Shown here one piece after another: positions 1-9,956 of a stretch of DNA of 64,000 bases; the first letter of the stretch is position 1; each line of letters opens with the position of its first letter. The position numbers were made by a program, and so were the translations under genes. The DNA lies in NCBI RefSeq assembly GCF_900169485.1, contig NZ_LT821227.1, positions 1,364,001 to 1,428,000 of the forward strand, written 5' to 3'. This DNA is from Phoenicibacter congonensis. GTDB lineage: Bacteria; Actinomycetota; Coriobacteriia; Coriobacteriales; Eggerthellaceae. The notes beneath the pieces were generated by a model that saw nothing but the letters and a program-made list of their open reading frames with translations, had not been told where the DNA came from and did no database searches.

Positions 1-451
1 TTTCATTTTCACAAATGTAGACATAATCAGCGTCTTTATCAAACTTCAACCCCTTAATGTCTGGAATAGCAGTGTAGTTGTTGTCCTCCGAAGATGCAAC
101 AACATTTACGTCACCATACATCTTTGCCTCAGTCAAAGCTTTCTTAGACCAATTTCCAGTCTGCAGATAATCAGCCTTTCCGTTTTTCATGAGATTCATT
201 GGAATTGCTGCAAATTGTGCAGTTGCGCCACCCTGCATGAAAATCACGCGATAATTGTCAGGCATATGGAGCAATTCGCGAAGATCGGCTTCTGTTGTTT
301 CAATGATTGATGCAAAATCTTTTGAGCGGTGCGACATCTCCATCACGCTCATTCCGCAACCTTTATAATCAACTAAATCTTTTTGAGCTTCTTCCAAAAC
401 ACTTAATGGGAGATTTGCTGGACCTGCTGAAAAATTGAAGACACGTGTCAT
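1..451 (-). CDS. serC: Phosphoserine aminotransferase, N-terminal part (cut by window edge)
   Basis: PLP enzyme that converts 3-phosphohydroxypyruvate to 3-phosphoserine in serine synthesis (cytoplasm). Only the first 150 codons are present; the rest lies left of base 1. Translation starts MTRVFNFSAGPANLP, the family's characteristic N-terminus, followed by MSVMEMSHRS and FMQGGATAQF, the segment that cups the PLP phosphate. The ATG (449-451 complement) is preceded by AGGAG at good spacing, so the start is firm. It lies 62 bp downstream of prmC on the same strand and may share its transcript. The Na+/serine symporter sstT is in the same window, so serine can apparently be both made and imported. 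Confidence 0.93.
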   Translation of the reverse strand, partial: MTRVFNFSAGPANLPLSVLEEAQKDLVDYKGCGMSVMEMSHRSKDFASIIETTEADLRELLHMPDNYRVIFMQGGATAQFAAIPMNLMKNGKADYLQTGNWSKKALTEAKMYGDVNVVASSEDNNYTAIPDIKGLKFDKDADYVYICENE

Positions 452-513
452 CTTTGAGCTCCTAACTCGAAAAGTATTAACTTCTATCAGTGTATAACAA
501 TGAAATTGAGGTG

Positions 514-1392
514 CTAGCCAATACTGGCTAAGAACCTGTTTTTACCCGCTAAATCTTTCATAATCGTAACTTTTCGCAAACCCTGCGACTCAGCAAATTG
601 TTTAGCTTCCTCAAGGCAAGTCTCATGAAGTTCGAAAAGTAACAAACCACCCTCCTCAAGAAGCAACTTTGAGCCCAAAACAATTTCTCGGAAGACATCA
701 AGCCCATCTTCACCGCCATCAAGAGCAATTTCAGGTTCAAAATCGCGAATTCTGTTCGGAAGTTTTTTAACAATCTCACTTGGAATATAGGGTGGATTGC
801 TAACAATTGCGGAAAAATGATTGCGTGAGTGCTGAAAGTATTCAAAATTGTCAAGACAAGAACAGTGTTCGAAATAAATCTTGTCACTCACTTCATATTT
901 CTGCGCATTTTCACGTGCTACATTTAGAGCAGCTGATGAAACATCGGTTGCATAAACTGTGCAATCCTTGATTTCTGTTGCAAAAGAAACAGCAAGGGCG
1001 CCACTGCCAGTTCCAACGTCAGCGATTAGCGGCTGCGTTATGCCATTTTTCTTTAGATAAAACGCCACTATGTCAACCATCATTTCAGTTTCTGGACGCG
1101 GAATTAACACATTAGGATTAACAGTTAGGTCCAGAAAGCGAAACGGCGCGTGCCTAACCACATATTGAATAGGCTCACCAGCTGCTACACGGTCACAAAT
1201 CTCGTCAATAGCGTCGCATTCTTGCAAAGTGAGCATTGGTTTTTTAACAACCGACTTTGCATAGGACATGCCTGTAACTTCGCTAATAGCCAGACGAGCT
1301 AAATTTGCGGCATTCTCAACATGGTAGAAGTTAAAAAAATCAGTAATGTATTCTTCAACTAACTTTATAGATGTCGGTTGATCGTTTTTCAA
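514..1392 (-). CDS. prmC: Peptide chain release factor N5-glutamine methyltransferase
   Basis: SAM-dependent methylase that modifies the Gln of the GGQ motif of release factors RF1/RF2. The 292-aa length is normal. A Rossmann SAM-binding motif (VGTGSGALAVSF, about residues 126-137) is followed by the catalytic NPPYIP tetrad motif near residue 200, which defines PrmC/HemK. It lies 137 bp downstream of its substrate gene prfA on the same strand, the usual arrangement. The start codon is TTG (1390-1392 complement) with only a weak ribosome site, so the exact start is less certain than the identity. Confidence 0.95.
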   Translation of the reverse strand: MKNDQPTSIKLVEEYITDFFNFYHVENAANLARLAISEVTGMSYAKSVVKKPMLTLQECDAIDEICDRVAAGEPIQYVVRHAPFRFLDLTVNPNVLIPRPETEMMVDIVAFYLKKNGITQPLIADVGTGSGALAVSFATEIKDCTVYATDVSSAALNVARENAQKYEVSDKIYFEHCSCLDNFEYFQHSRNHFSAIVSNPPYIPSEIVKKLPNRIRDFEPEIALDGGEDGLDVFREIVLGSKLLLEEGGLLLFELHETCLEEAKQFAESQGLRKVTIMKDLAGKNRFLASIG

Positions 1393-1529
1393 AATTAAAA
1401 TCGCTCACTTCTCTTCAAAAATATAAAGAAACAGGCAAAAAACAGTGCATTAAAAAAACATAAATAAACATGAATGATGTGCAGATGCTAGCAAGCCACA
1501 AAAAATTTTTTTCCAAAAATGTTTTTGCT

Positions 1530-2603
1530 TTACACAGCTTCTTCGAGTTTTTGTGCTCTATCGGCAGCTTGAAGAGCGTTTATCATGTCAATCAATTTGT
1601 CGCCAAGCAAAACACCATTGTAGGTCATGGAAACGCCAATTCGATGGTCGGTCACGCGATCTTGAGGTCCATTATATGTGCGAATCTTTTCCGCTCGGTC
1701 GCCGCTCCCAATTTGTGCAAGACGTTTTGCCCCCTCTTCAGCCTGTTGGTCTGCAAGCATTTTTTCATATAACCTAGCACGCAAAACTGACATAGCTGCA
1801 ATTTTGTTCTGAAGCTGAGACTTCTGGTCTTGAGACTGAACAACAAGACCGGTTGGAAGGTGAGTTATGCGAACGGCTGAGTCAGTCGTGTTAACACACT
1901 GACCACCAGGGCCGCCAGCACGGAAAACATCAATTCTTAAATCACCTTCGTTTATTTCGACTTCAACTTCGTCGGCTTCAGGCAAAACCGCAACAGTGGC
2001 AGTTGATGTGTGGATTCTTCCTTGGCTTTCAGTTTTTGGAACTCGCTGTACGCGGTGAACACCACTCTCAAACTTCATGAGCGAGTAAACATAATTGCCC
2101 TTGACTTTAAACTGAATCTCTTTGTAGCCTCCAACCTCAGAAGCAGAAACATCCATAAGCTCAATCTTCCAACCTTGAGAGCCAGCAAATCGCTCATACA
2201 TTTTGAACAAATCACCAGCAAAAATAGCCGCTTCATCGCCGCCTGCCGCAGCACGAATCTCGACAATAATGTCTTTTTCGTCAGCAGGGTCTTCTGGTAT
2301 GAGCAAAATTTTGATTTTGTCTTCCAACTCTGGCAATTGAGGCTCAATCCTAGTAATTTCTTCCATTGCGAAAGACTTCATTTCGGAATCAGAGAGCATC
2401 TCCTTTGCTTCGTCCAAATCACTAACAAGAGAAATATACTTCTTTGCTAAATCAGCAAGTTCGCTCTGATGAGAGTACTCTTTTGCAAGCCTGTTGTATT
2501 CCTTTTGATCAGAGATAATCTCTGGGTCTGCCATTTTTTGCTCTAGCTCATGGTAGGCCTTAAGAAAATCTCCCATTTTATTTTTAAGTTCTTCGTCTGC
2601 CAT
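1530..2603 (-). CDS. prfA: Peptide chain release factor 1
   Basis: Class I release factor that reads UAA/UAG in the ribosomal A site and triggers peptide release. At 357 aa it is standard size. The codon-recognition PxT motif is visible as PKT (residues 189-191) and the catalytic GGQ at residues 233-235, where Gln is the target of PrmC. The PxT tripeptide rather than SPF makes this RF1, not RF2. Its ATG is 9 bp after the thrS stop, and the AAAGG ribosome site overlaps the end of thrS, so the two are probably translated from one mRNA. Confidence 0.97.
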   Translation of the reverse strand: MADEELKNKMGDFLKAYHELEQKMADPEIISDQKEYNRLAKEYSHQSELADLAKKYISLVSDLDEAKEMLSDSEMKSFAMEEITRIEPQLPELEDKIKILLIPEDPADEKDIIVEIRAAAGGDEAAIFAGDLFKMYERFAGSQGWKIELMDVSASEVGGYKEIQFKVKGNYVYSLMKFESGVHRVQRVPKTESQGRIHTSTATVAVLPEADEVEVEINEGDLRIDVFRAGGPGGQCVNTTDSAVRITHLPTGLVVQSQDQKSQLQNKIAAMSVLRARLYEKMLADQQAEEGAKRLAQIGSGDRAEKIRTYNGPQDRVTDHRIGVSMTYNGVLLGDKLIDMINALQAADRAQKLEEAV

Positions 2604-2612
2604 AAATAGCCT

Positions 2613-4538
2613 TTAAATCTGAGCTTCTTTAATAATGTCAATTAGTTTTTGTTGGTCCCAAGTGCCAAGATCGCCCTCAAAACGATCTCGAACAGAAATT
2701 GTTCCATTCTCAACTTCCTTGTCGCCAATAACTACCATATATGGAATTTTTTCTGCTTGAGCCTTAGCAATTTTTACCTTCATTGGCTCATTTTCAAGAA
2801 GCAGCTCAACTCTCCCACCAACAGCCTTTAACTTCTTCTCAAATTCTTTGGCAGCATCGATGTGACGATCGGTGATAGGAAGAATTGCAACCTGCGTTGG
2901 TGCAAGCCACAGAGGGAAAGCTCCGGCATAATGTTCAATCAAAATACCTAAGAAACGTTCAATCGAACCAAAGATTGCACGGTGCAGCATCCATGGACGC
3001 TGCTCAGTGTTGTCAGCATCGCGATAGGTGAGATTAAAACGCTCTGGCATGTTGAAGTCAACCTGCACAGTGGAGCATTGCCACGTTCTTCCCAATGCGT
3101 CTTTTACCTTAATATCAATCTTTGGACCATAGAAAGCGCCATCACCTTCGTTAATGTCATATTCCAAATTGTGACGAGAGCAAGCTTCTTTCAAAGCATT
3201 AGTTGCATGTTCCCACATTTCGTCGGTGCCAATTGACTTACTTGGTCGAGTTGAAATTTCAGCCTCGTATTCAAAACCAAACGTTTTCATAATGTGATCA
3301 ACCAGATCAAGAATAGCAACTACCTCGTCGACTACCTGATCTTTTGTGCAGAAAACGTGTGCATCATCTTGCGTAAAACCACGTGCGCGAAGAAGTCCAT
3401 GAACAACGCCGCTCATTTCATGGCGATAAACCGTTCCGAACTCAAAATAGCGCAGAGGCAAATCACGATATGAATGGAGATTTGCACGATAAAGCATAAC
3501 GTGACCAGGGCAGTTCATTGGCTTAACAGCATACTCAACAAGGTTTGGCTGCTCATCAGTTCCTTCATTAATGTTGAAGAAATACATGTTTTCCTTGTAG
3601 AAACCATAGTGCCCAGATGTCTTCCAAACATCGGCATTAAACACATGCGGCGTGATAACTTCTTCATAACCTCTGTCATAGAGATCGCGGCGAAGCCACT
3701 CTTGCATGATGCGAATCACACGTGCGCCCTTAGGCAAATAAAGAGGAAGTCCCGCTCCAGCAAGTGAATCCATTGTATAAATTCCCAGCTCTTTTCCAAG
3801 CTTTCTGTGGTCGCGTTTTTCTGCCTCTTCAATCATGCGCAGATAGTCTTGCAAGTCTTTTTTCTTAAAGAAAGCAGTGCCATAAATGCGTGTGAGCATC
3901 TCGCGGTCAGAATCACCCTTCCAATATGCGCCAGCAATTTTGGTGAGTTTAAACGCATTTGAATCAATCATTCCTGCACGCAAAACGTGAGGTCCGCCGC
4001 AAAGATCAACAAAATCTCCGTGACGCCTAATTGTAATTTGGACGTCATCATCAAAATCATCAATGTGCTCTAGCTTTAAGCGCTGGTCTTTAAAAATCTC
4101 TTTCGCCTGATCACGCGTAACAATTTCCTTGATAAAAGGCTTGTCCTCAGCAATAATTTCGCGCATCTTTTCCTCAATTTTTTCGAAATCATTGACCGAT
4201 ACTGGCTCAGGCAGGGCAAAATCATAGAAAAAGCCGTCATCAGTTTGAGGACCAAAACCGATTTGTGTACCAGGCCAAAGAAGTTGCACAGCCTCTGCCA
4301 AAACATGCGCACAGGAATGTCTCATTATTGGAAGAGCATCCGGCGACTTTGATGTAATGATTTCAACAGCATCGCCATTTTTTACAACATCGGTAAGATC
4401 AGCGAATGCACCGTTAATTCTTCCTGCGAGAGCGGCTCTCGCAAGACCCTCGCCTATTGATGCCGCAACATCATAAAGAGTAGCGCCTTCTGCGACCTTT
4501 TTTGCCGAACCATCTGGAAGTTTAATTTCGATTGACAT
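2613..4538 (-). CDS. thrS: Threonyl-tRNA synthetase
   Basis: Class II synthetase that charges tRNA-Thr. Order of domains: N-terminal TGS domain (IEIKLPDGSAKK onward), the editing/second additional domain with zinc-type HSCAHVLAEAV, a class II catalytic core (motif 2 FGTVYRHEMSG, motif 3 near FGSIERFLGILIEHY) and a C-terminal anticodon-binding domain (LAPTQVAILPI). The open frame extends 29 codons further upstream (to 4625), but family alignment favours MSIEIKL at 4538, preceded by a modest AAAGGG. A stronger AGGAGG lies about 40 nt further upstream, before an in-frame TTG, so a slightly longer form cannot be excluded. First gene of a thrS-prfA pair. Confidence 0.95.
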   Translation of the reverse strand: MSIEIKLPDGSAKKVAEGATLYDVAASIGEGLARAALAGRINGAFADLTDVVKNGDAVEIITSKSPDALPIMRHSCAHVLAEAVQLLWPGTQIGFGPQTDDGFFYDFALPEPVSVNDFEKIEEKMREIIAEDKPFIKEIVTRDQAKEIFKDQRLKLEHIDDFDDDVQITIRRHGDFVDLCGGPHVLRAGMIDSNAFKLTKIAGAYWKGDSDREMLTRIYGTAFFKKKDLQDYLRMIEEAEKRDHRKLGKELGIYTMDSLAGAGLPLYLPKGARVIRIMQEWLRRDLYDRGYEEVITPHVFNADVWKTSGHYGFYKENMYFFNINEGTDEQPNLVEYAVKPMNCPGHVMLYRANLHSYRDLPLRYFEFGTVYRHEMSGVVHGLLRARGFTQDDAHVFCTKDQVVDEVVAILDLVDHIMKTFGFEYEAEISTRPSKSIGTDEMWEHATNALKEACSRHNLEYDINEGDGAFYGPKIDIKVKDALGRTWQCSTVQVDFNMPERFNLTYRDADNTEQRPWMLHRAIFGSIERFLGILIEHYAGAFPLWLAPTQVAILPITDRHIDAAKEFEKKLKAVGGRVELLLENEPMKVKIAKAQAEKIPYMVVIGDKEVENGTISVRDRFEGDLGTWDQQKLIDIIKEAQI

Positions 4539-4634
4539 ATCTTTGCCCTTTCTCGTGCCGGGCGCACACAAAGCGCCTGCCTCCTTACACGCTTCGGTTT
4601 TGATTGCCAAAGCGCACTTTCCCAAAATGAATAT

Positions 4635-5177
4635 TTAATTGTTGCCTGTGGTCCCAGGTTGAACTGAAGTTTTTGCCGCCGCAGTTGAAGCTTGTTGTGC
4701 GTGGGTTCTTCTTCTGGTGCGCTGTGTCTGCGGATGCGCCGCTGCACGGCCTGTGATAGGTGTTGCACAATATGGACAAACTGGCCAAGCTGGCTCAAGA
4801 GGTTTTCCGCAATGTGCACACATGTTCCTTAACTGTGTTTGACAATTTGGGCAAATGACATATGTGTCCTTGACAGGATATCCACAATGAGCGCATTCGC
4901 CATATTTCATGAGCTGTCGCTGTTTTAGCGCAACTTCGAGTTCTTGCTCATCGCGATCCATCGCCAACATCGGAGGGCGAAGCAACAGATAGGCAATAAT
5001 TCCAGCTCCCGGAACAAGCCCGACAATCATCCATTTAACTGGAGATGTGCCACGCAATTTTGCGTCTCTTGAAATCCAAACAATGGTTAGAGCATAAAGG
5101 CAAACAATCATTAGGACGACAATCGTAAACGTGACTTGCATTTGTGGCGTCCAAATCTGTTTCAAGATTTCACTCAT
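4635..5177 (-). CDS. Membrane-anchored double zinc-ribbon protein, function unknown
   Basis: 180 aa. Two hydrophobic segments near the N-terminus (about residues 15-35 and 47-66) are followed by a cytosolic part with two zinc ribbons: CAHC with CPNC at about 94-112, then CAHC with CPYC at about 119-137. This is the 'double zinc ribbon' pattern. The last 40 residues are a low-complexity Ala/Thr/Gln tail. Such proteins are common but mostly uncharacterised; the ribbons suggest protein or nucleic-acid contact at the membrane. It lies 97 bp upstream of thrS on the same strand. No enzymatic residues are recognisable, so no activity is proposed. Confidence 0.8.
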   Translation of the reverse strand: MSEILKQIWTPQMQVTFTIVVLMIVCLYALTIVWISRDAKLRGTSPVKWMIVGLVPGAGIIAYLLLRPPMLAMDRDEQELEVALKQRQLMKYGECAHCGYPVKDTYVICPNCQTQLRNMCAHCGKPLEPAWPVCPYCATPITGRAAAHPQTQRTRRRTHAQQASTAAAKTSVQPGTTGNN

Positions 5178-5257
5178 TTAAAAACCTTTTAAAACCTTTT
5201 CGAATTAACAATAAATAAATTCCTTAAGAATTCTAACACACGGGAAAATCAAGGACT

Positions 5258-5694
5258 TGTTGCCCCAGTGCAAATGGGGTCAGACATCAATGGGGTCAGA
5301 CATGATTGAAAATGTGTGTAAACTGCTAGTGAATACCTGTTTTTACAATGGGGTCAGACTTAATTGCTTGTTGCCAGTTGCTGCACTCTTCAACGCTCCT
5401 TTTCCGTAGGGTCAGACATGATTGTCGAATATCAATGAGAGACATGTTGCAATGGGGTCAGACTTGATTGTTTGTTGCCAGTTGCTGCACTCTTCAACGC
5501 TCCTTTTCCGTAGGGTCAGACATAAATGTCAAATATCGACAAGTTGCAATGGGGTCAGACATGATTGAAAATGTGTGTAAATTGCTGGTGAATGCCTGTT
5601 TTCACAACGGGGTCAGACATGATTGTCAAATATCAATGAGAAACATGTTGCAATGGGGTCAGACTTGATGAGACATGATGTGGTGTGGCGCAAT
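5258..5694 (-). repeat. Array of GGGGTCAGAC motifs between valS and the zinc-ribbon gene
   Basis: The 615-bp spacer contains no credible gene. It is filled with head-to-tail copies of GGGGTCAGAC on the + strand (read GTCTGACCCC on the minus strand), for example at 5276, 5288, 5349, 5454, 5551 and 5656. Larger units are duplicated as well. A block of about 50 bp that starts TTGTTGCCAGTTGCTGC and ends in the motif occurs near 5369 and again near 5472. A block with ATTGAAAATGTGTGTAAA occurs near 5304 and 5562. The mosaic of nested duplications points to repeated local copying. Confidence 0.85.
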
Positions 5695-5730
5695 AAAAAA
5701 GGCCAGACCTCAATGAAACGAGGTCTGACC
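5695..5730 (-). terminator. valS terminator built from two inverted repeat motifs
   Basis: On the minus strand, just past the valS stop, GGTCAGACCTC (5730-5720) and GAGGTCTGGCC (5711-5701) form an 11-bp stem with one wobble pair and an 8-nt loop, followed by six T (5700-5695). This is a standard intrinsic terminator. Both arms are copies of the array motif facing each other, the only clear inverted pair seen in the window. Confidence 0.8.
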
Positions 5731-5792
5731 CCCTAGGATTAGAATTTAGGCAATTAATTTAGGCAATTAATTGATTAGCCGATTTTGTCTCG

Positions 5793-8438
5793 TTAATTCA
5801 ACGATTCAAGTTGAGCAGTTGATTTTTCCCAAACTTCCTTTAACTCTGAATAATGAGCCTTATCCTTATCGATTATTTCTTGAGCTGCCTTAGCTAGGAA
5901 GCCAGGGTTGTTTAGTTTCTTCTCAAGCCTTTCCATATCCTTCTTCGTATCAGCAATCTTTTTCTCGAGACGCTTTTTCTCAGCTTCCATGTCAACTAAT
6001 CCAGAGAGACTAACATAAATCTCCAGTGCATTTGTAACAACCACGGCTGAGCCTTGCGGTTTTTTAACATCAGGCGAGCAAACAAGCTCAGACACATTAG
6101 CAAGTTTCGAAATGAGCGCGCATTGATCGTTTACAAGTTCCGCATTTTCAATGTTTGCCTTTACAAAAATGTTGAGTGCCACTTTTGGAGAGACTCCATA
6201 GCGAGCACGAACAGAACGAGCAGTTCCAACTATTGAAGTAACAAGCTCGATTTTGTTTTCGCTCTCATCATCAACAAAACACTTGAACTCTGATGCTTTA
6301 GGCCAATCGGCAACAATTAGCATGTCATCCGGTGACTTGTTAGGCTTTATTTCTGCATAAATTTCTTCCGTAATAAAAGGCATCACAGGATGCAAAAGCT
6401 TACATGCAGTTTCAAGGATAAAAAGCAGGTTGCCTTGGCAAATAGCTTTGTCTTTGGGGTCCGCATCTTCACTCAATCGAGCTTTAGAAAATTCGATATA
6501 CCAGTCACAGAACTCATTCCAGAAGAATTGATAAAGGGCGTGTGTCATTGAACCAAAGTCATATTCACCATAGGCAGCATCAACTTCAGAGATCAATTTT
6601 GCAAGTTTTGAAAGAATCCATTTGTCGGGCAAAGTAGAAGCAATTGGCTTTGGCTCAACCGTCTCGTCAAGATGCATAGTCACATATCTTGCTGCATTTT
6701 TAACCTTGTTAGCGAAATTGCGAGCTCCTTCGATTTTTCTCTCATCGAAATTGACCGCCTGATTGCCAGTAACCTGCGTCAAAAGACCAAAACGCATGCC
6801 ATCAGCTGAATATTTCTCCATCAGGTCGAGAGGATTAACGCCGTTTCCTCGAGATTTACTCATCGGTTTTCCATCAGAGCCCATGACAGTTGGATGGATG
6901 ATGACATCTTTAAATGGAATTTGTCCAGTGCAATATTCTGAAGCCATGACCATGCGGGCAACCCAAAGCCCCATAATGTCACGTGCCGTTGAAAGAACCT
7001 GCGTTGGATAACGCTCCTCGAGCTCCTTTTCCCCGCCGTTTGCCCAACCTTGTGTCGCAAAAGGCCACAGCTGGGATGAGAACCAGGTGTCTAAAACATC
7101 TTCATCTTGATGAACATGAGCGCCACACTTTGGGCAAACATCAATCGCGTCGACACTAGCGCCTTCCCAGCCACACTCATCGCAATAAAACATTGGGATT
7201 CTGTGGCCCCACCACAATTGGCGAGAAATGCACCAGTCTTTTAAATTGTCAAGCCAATCGAGATAAACCTGCTTCCAACGCTGAGGATGGAACTGAATCT
7301 CTCCACTAGCAACCGCATCACGCGCAGGCCCCTTTATTTTTTCAACATCGACAAACCACTGCTCAGAAAGCCACGGTTCAAGTGTCGTGTGACAACGATA
7401 ACAATGCATAACTGAGTGGTTTAGGTCTTCAATGTGATCAAGAAGTCCAAGTTTCTCGAACTCTTTGACGACCTCTACGCGTGCTTCGTCGCGATCCATT
7501 CCGCTAAATCGGCCATAACCTTCAACTACATGAGCAGTTTCGTCAAAAATATTAACTACTTCAAGGTCGTGTCGCTGCCCCATTGCAAAGTCATTAGGGT
7601 CATGCGCCGGCGTCGTCTTCACACAACCAGTGCCGAATTCTGCATCTACATAGAAGTCTTCAAAAATTGGAATTTCTCGATTAACAATTGGAAGAACTAC
7701 TGTTTTTCCTACAAGTTTTTTGTACCGCTCATCTTTTGGAGAAACTGCAACACCAGTGTCGCCAAGCATTGTCTCGGGTCTAGTTGTGGCTACAACCAGA
7801 TATTCTATCCCGTCAACTGGCTCTTTAAGTGGATAACGCATGTACCAAAGATGGCTTGCCTCATCAACATATTCAGCTTCATCATCGGCAATTGCAGTGG
7901 TGCAATGAGGACACCAGTTTACGATACGCTTCCCGCGATAAATAATTCCGTCGTTATACCAATCAACAAACAGCTTTCTGACAGCACGGGAAAACTCTTC
8001 GCTCATGGTAAATTGCTCATTGTCATAATCGCAAGAGCAACCCATTCCAGCGATTTGTTTCACAATAGTCGTGCCATATTCACGGCGCCAATCCTGACAA
8101 GCTTCAATAAACTTTTCGCGTCCTATTTCACGACGGTTAATTCCCTGCTCTGCAAGATGTTTGTCAACTTTGGTCTGCGTCGCAATTCCTGCATGGTCAG
8201 TGCCTAACACCCAACGAGTTTGGTATCCTTGCATCCTTGCACGACGAATACAAGCATCTTGAATTGTGTCATTTAAGGCGTGACCCATGTGCAAAACGCC
8301 TGTAATGTTTGGAGGAGGGATTGTGATTGTGTAGGAATCACTTGCGTGCTTCCCTTTTCCATCACTTCTTGAAAAGAAGCCATTTGCCTTCCATGCGTCA
8401 AAAATTTCTGAATCGCGCATGCGTTCTTCGTTAGACAT
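5793..8438 (-). CDS. valS: Valyl-tRNA synthetase
   Basis: Class I synthetase that charges tRNA-Val and edits Thr-tRNA. 881 aa. The HIGH-type motif appears as NITGVLHMGHAL near residue 45, the KMSKS motif as GKPMSKSRG near residue 520, and a C-terminal coiled coil (about 810-881, rich in Lys/Glu, MEAEKKRLEKKI) is typical of ValRS. A Cys-rich insertion (CDECGW with CPKCG) suggests a bound zinc in the CP region. ATG is preceded by AAGGTGAG. It is the last gene of tig-clpP-clpX-valS, with 27 bp to clpX, and is closed by the motif-built terminator at 5695-5730. The 257-codon frame on the opposite strand is a shadow. Confidence 0.97.
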   Translation of the reverse strand: MSNEERMRDSEIFDAWKANGFFSRSDGKGKHASDSYTITIPPPNITGVLHMGHALNDTIQDACIRRARMQGYQTRWVLGTDHAGIATQTKVDKHLAEQGINRREIGREKFIEACQDWRREYGTTIVKQIAGMGCSCDYDNEQFTMSEEFSRAVRKLFVDWYNDGIIYRGKRIVNWCPHCTTAIADDEAEYVDEASHLWYMRYPLKEPVDGIEYLVVATTRPETMLGDTGVAVSPKDERYKKLVGKTVVLPIVNREIPIFEDFYVDAEFGTGCVKTTPAHDPNDFAMGQRHDLEVVNIFDETAHVVEGYGRFSGMDRDEARVEVVKEFEKLGLLDHIEDLNHSVMHCYRCHTTLEPWLSEQWFVDVEKIKGPARDAVASGEIQFHPQRWKQVYLDWLDNLKDWCISRQLWWGHRIPMFYCDECGWEGASVDAIDVCPKCGAHVHQDEDVLDTWFSSQLWPFATQGWANGGEKELEERYPTQVLSTARDIMGLWVARMVMASEYCTGQIPFKDVIIHPTVMGSDGKPMSKSRGNGVNPLDLMEKYSADGMRFGLLTQVTGNQAVNFDERKIEGARNFANKVKNAARYVTMHLDETVEPKPIASTLPDKWILSKLAKLISEVDAAYGEYDFGSMTHALYQFFWNEFCDWYIEFSKARLSEDADPKDKAICQGNLLFILETACKLLHPVMPFITEEIYAEIKPNKSPDDMLIVADWPKASEFKCFVDDESENKIELVTSIVGTARSVRARYGVSPKVALNIFVKANIENAELVNDQCALISKLANVSELVCSPDVKKPQGSAVVVTNALEIYVSLSGLVDMEAEKKRLEKKIADTKKDMERLEKKLNNPGFLAKAAQEIIDKDKAHYSELKEVWEKSTAQLESLN

Positions 8439-8465
8439 AATTTCTCACCTTATTTAGTTATTCGT

Positions 8466-9929
8466 TTAACTGTTGTCAGTTACAGACAATGTTTCAGTAG
8501 TGTTCTCGCGCTCATTCTCGGCCATTTTGTTTGAATCCTCGACTATCTCAGGTTTTGTTTCACCTTCAACGTCAGATTTTCTAATTCGAACAAAAGTTGG
8601 ACATCCAAAATCTGGTACTTCAAACATTGCATCACTCAAGACTCGCTCGACAATTGCGCGAAGCCCACGAGCCCCTGTTCCGCGATCTTTCGCCTCTTCA
8701 GCAATCGCAGTCAATGCATCATCATCAAATTCGAGTTCCGACTTTTCAATTTCGAAAAGTCGCTTATATTGCTTGACCAAGGCATTTTTTGGCTCCGTCA
8801 AAATGCGAACCAGTGCTTCAACATCTAGTTCATCTAAAGAAGTCACAACAGGCACTCTTCCAATAAACTCAGGAATCAACCCGAATTTTTTAAGATCCTC
8901 AGGAGTGCATTCCTGCAACAAATCGGCTTCTTTTTGCTTGTTTATTTCAGAAACATCGCTTGTAAAACCAAGCCCCTTTTTCCCAAGCCGCTTTGAAATG
9001 ATGTCAGAAAGACCAACAAAAGCTCCGCCAAAAATGAAAAGAATATTCTTCGTGTCGATGTCAATTACATCTTGTTGAGGGTGTTTTCTTCCTCCTTGAG
9101 GTGGAACCGAAACTTCGCAACCTTCAATAATTTTCAACAAAGCTTGCTGAACTCCTTCGCCCGAAACATCTCGAACGAGCGAAACGTTATCTCCCTTCTT
9201 TGCAATTTTGTCTATTTCATCAACATAGACAATTCCAATTTCTGCTTCTTCAACATTCCAATCTGCAGAAATGAGAAGTTTGCGCAAAATGTTTTCAACA
9301 TCATCGCCGACATAACCAGCTTCTGTCAAAGTTGTAGCATCTGCAATTGCAAAAGGAACTTGTATAATTTTCGCCAACGACTGCGCCAGCAAAGTTTTGC
9401 CAGAACCAGTTGGTCCTAATAACATCACATTAGGAATTTGAATTTCAACATCGCTGTTAGAACCATCATCTAAAAAGATGCGCTTATAGTGGTTGTAAAC
9501 TGCAATCGATAGTTTTCGTTTTGCATCTTCTTGGCCAACGACATAATCGCTTAATTCTTCATAAATCTCTTTTGGCTTTTTTAAGTGAGTTCTGTCAGCA
9601 ACCTCTTTATGCAATCTTGCAGGCTCATTTACAGCATCCGCGGGATTTGAATAATAATCAGAATCAGCGACTGAAGAATCTCCATGCATCTTCATGAACT
9701 GCTCCTGCAAGAATTGCTGAAACTCTTCTTGATTTTGAAAAAAATCTTCGTCAGCTGCAAGCGTGCCAGCTCCAGGCTTGTCAGACTGCATTTCGATAGA
9801 TTTAGCTATCTCAGAAACGCATTCGTCACAGATGTAAACTCCATTATGACCAGCTATAGTATTAACTTCGCTTTGTCTTTTCCCGCAAAAGGAACAGACA
9901 ATCTCGTTATTTTCTGACGACATTTTCAC
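8466..9929 (-). CDS. clpX: ATP-dependent Clp protease ATP-binding subunit ClpX
   Basis: AAA+ unfoldase that feeds substrates to ClpP. 487 aa, a little longer than usual because of acidic linkers and tail. The N-terminal C4 zinc domain (CSFCGK with CDECV) is at about residues 12-38. Walker A is GPTGSGKT, Walker B is VYVDEIDKI, and a sensor/arginine region [12 protein letters not shown] follows. Start: GTG at 9927-9929 with GGAG 10 nt upstream; an ATG two codons in (9923) is the alternative. It lies between clpP (27 bp away) and valS in one minus-strand operon. Confidence 0.97.
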   Translation of the reverse strand: MKMSSENNEIVCSFCGKRQSEVNTIAGHNGVYICDECVSEIAKSIEMQSDKPGAGTLAADEDFFQNQEEFQQFLQEQFMKMHGDSSVADSDYYSNPADAVNEPARLHKEVADRTHLKKPKEIYEELSDYVVGQEDAKRKLSIAVYNHYKRIFLDDGSNSDVEIQIPNVMLLGPTGSGKTLLAQSLAKIIQVPFAIADATTLTEAGYVGDDVENILRKLLISADWNVEEAEIGIVYVDEIDKIAKKGDNVSLVRDVSGEGVQQALLKIIEGCEVSVPPQGGRKHPQQDVIDIDTKNILFIFGGAFVGLSDIISKRLGKKGLGFTSDVSEINKQKEADLLQECTPEDLKKFGLIPEFIGRVPVVTSLDELDVEALVRILTEPKNALVKQYKRLFEIEKSELEFDDDALTAIAEEAKDRGTGARGLRAIVERVLSDAMFEVPDFGCPTFVRIRKSDVEGETKPEIVEDSNKMAENERENTTETLSVTDNS

Positions 9930-9956
9930 GTTGTCTTTGCTCCTTTTTTGGAAACT

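Noticed and set aside
4539-4634. T-box leader before thrS
   Set aside because: Spacer is under 100 bp and shows no T-box sequence or specifier hairpin.
7434-8207. 257-codon + strand frame
   Set aside because: Antisense shadow of valS; codon pattern mirrors the real gene and no ribosome site exists.
8473-9078. 201-codon + strand frame
   Set aside because: Antisense shadow of clpX, Ser-rich through reversed codons.
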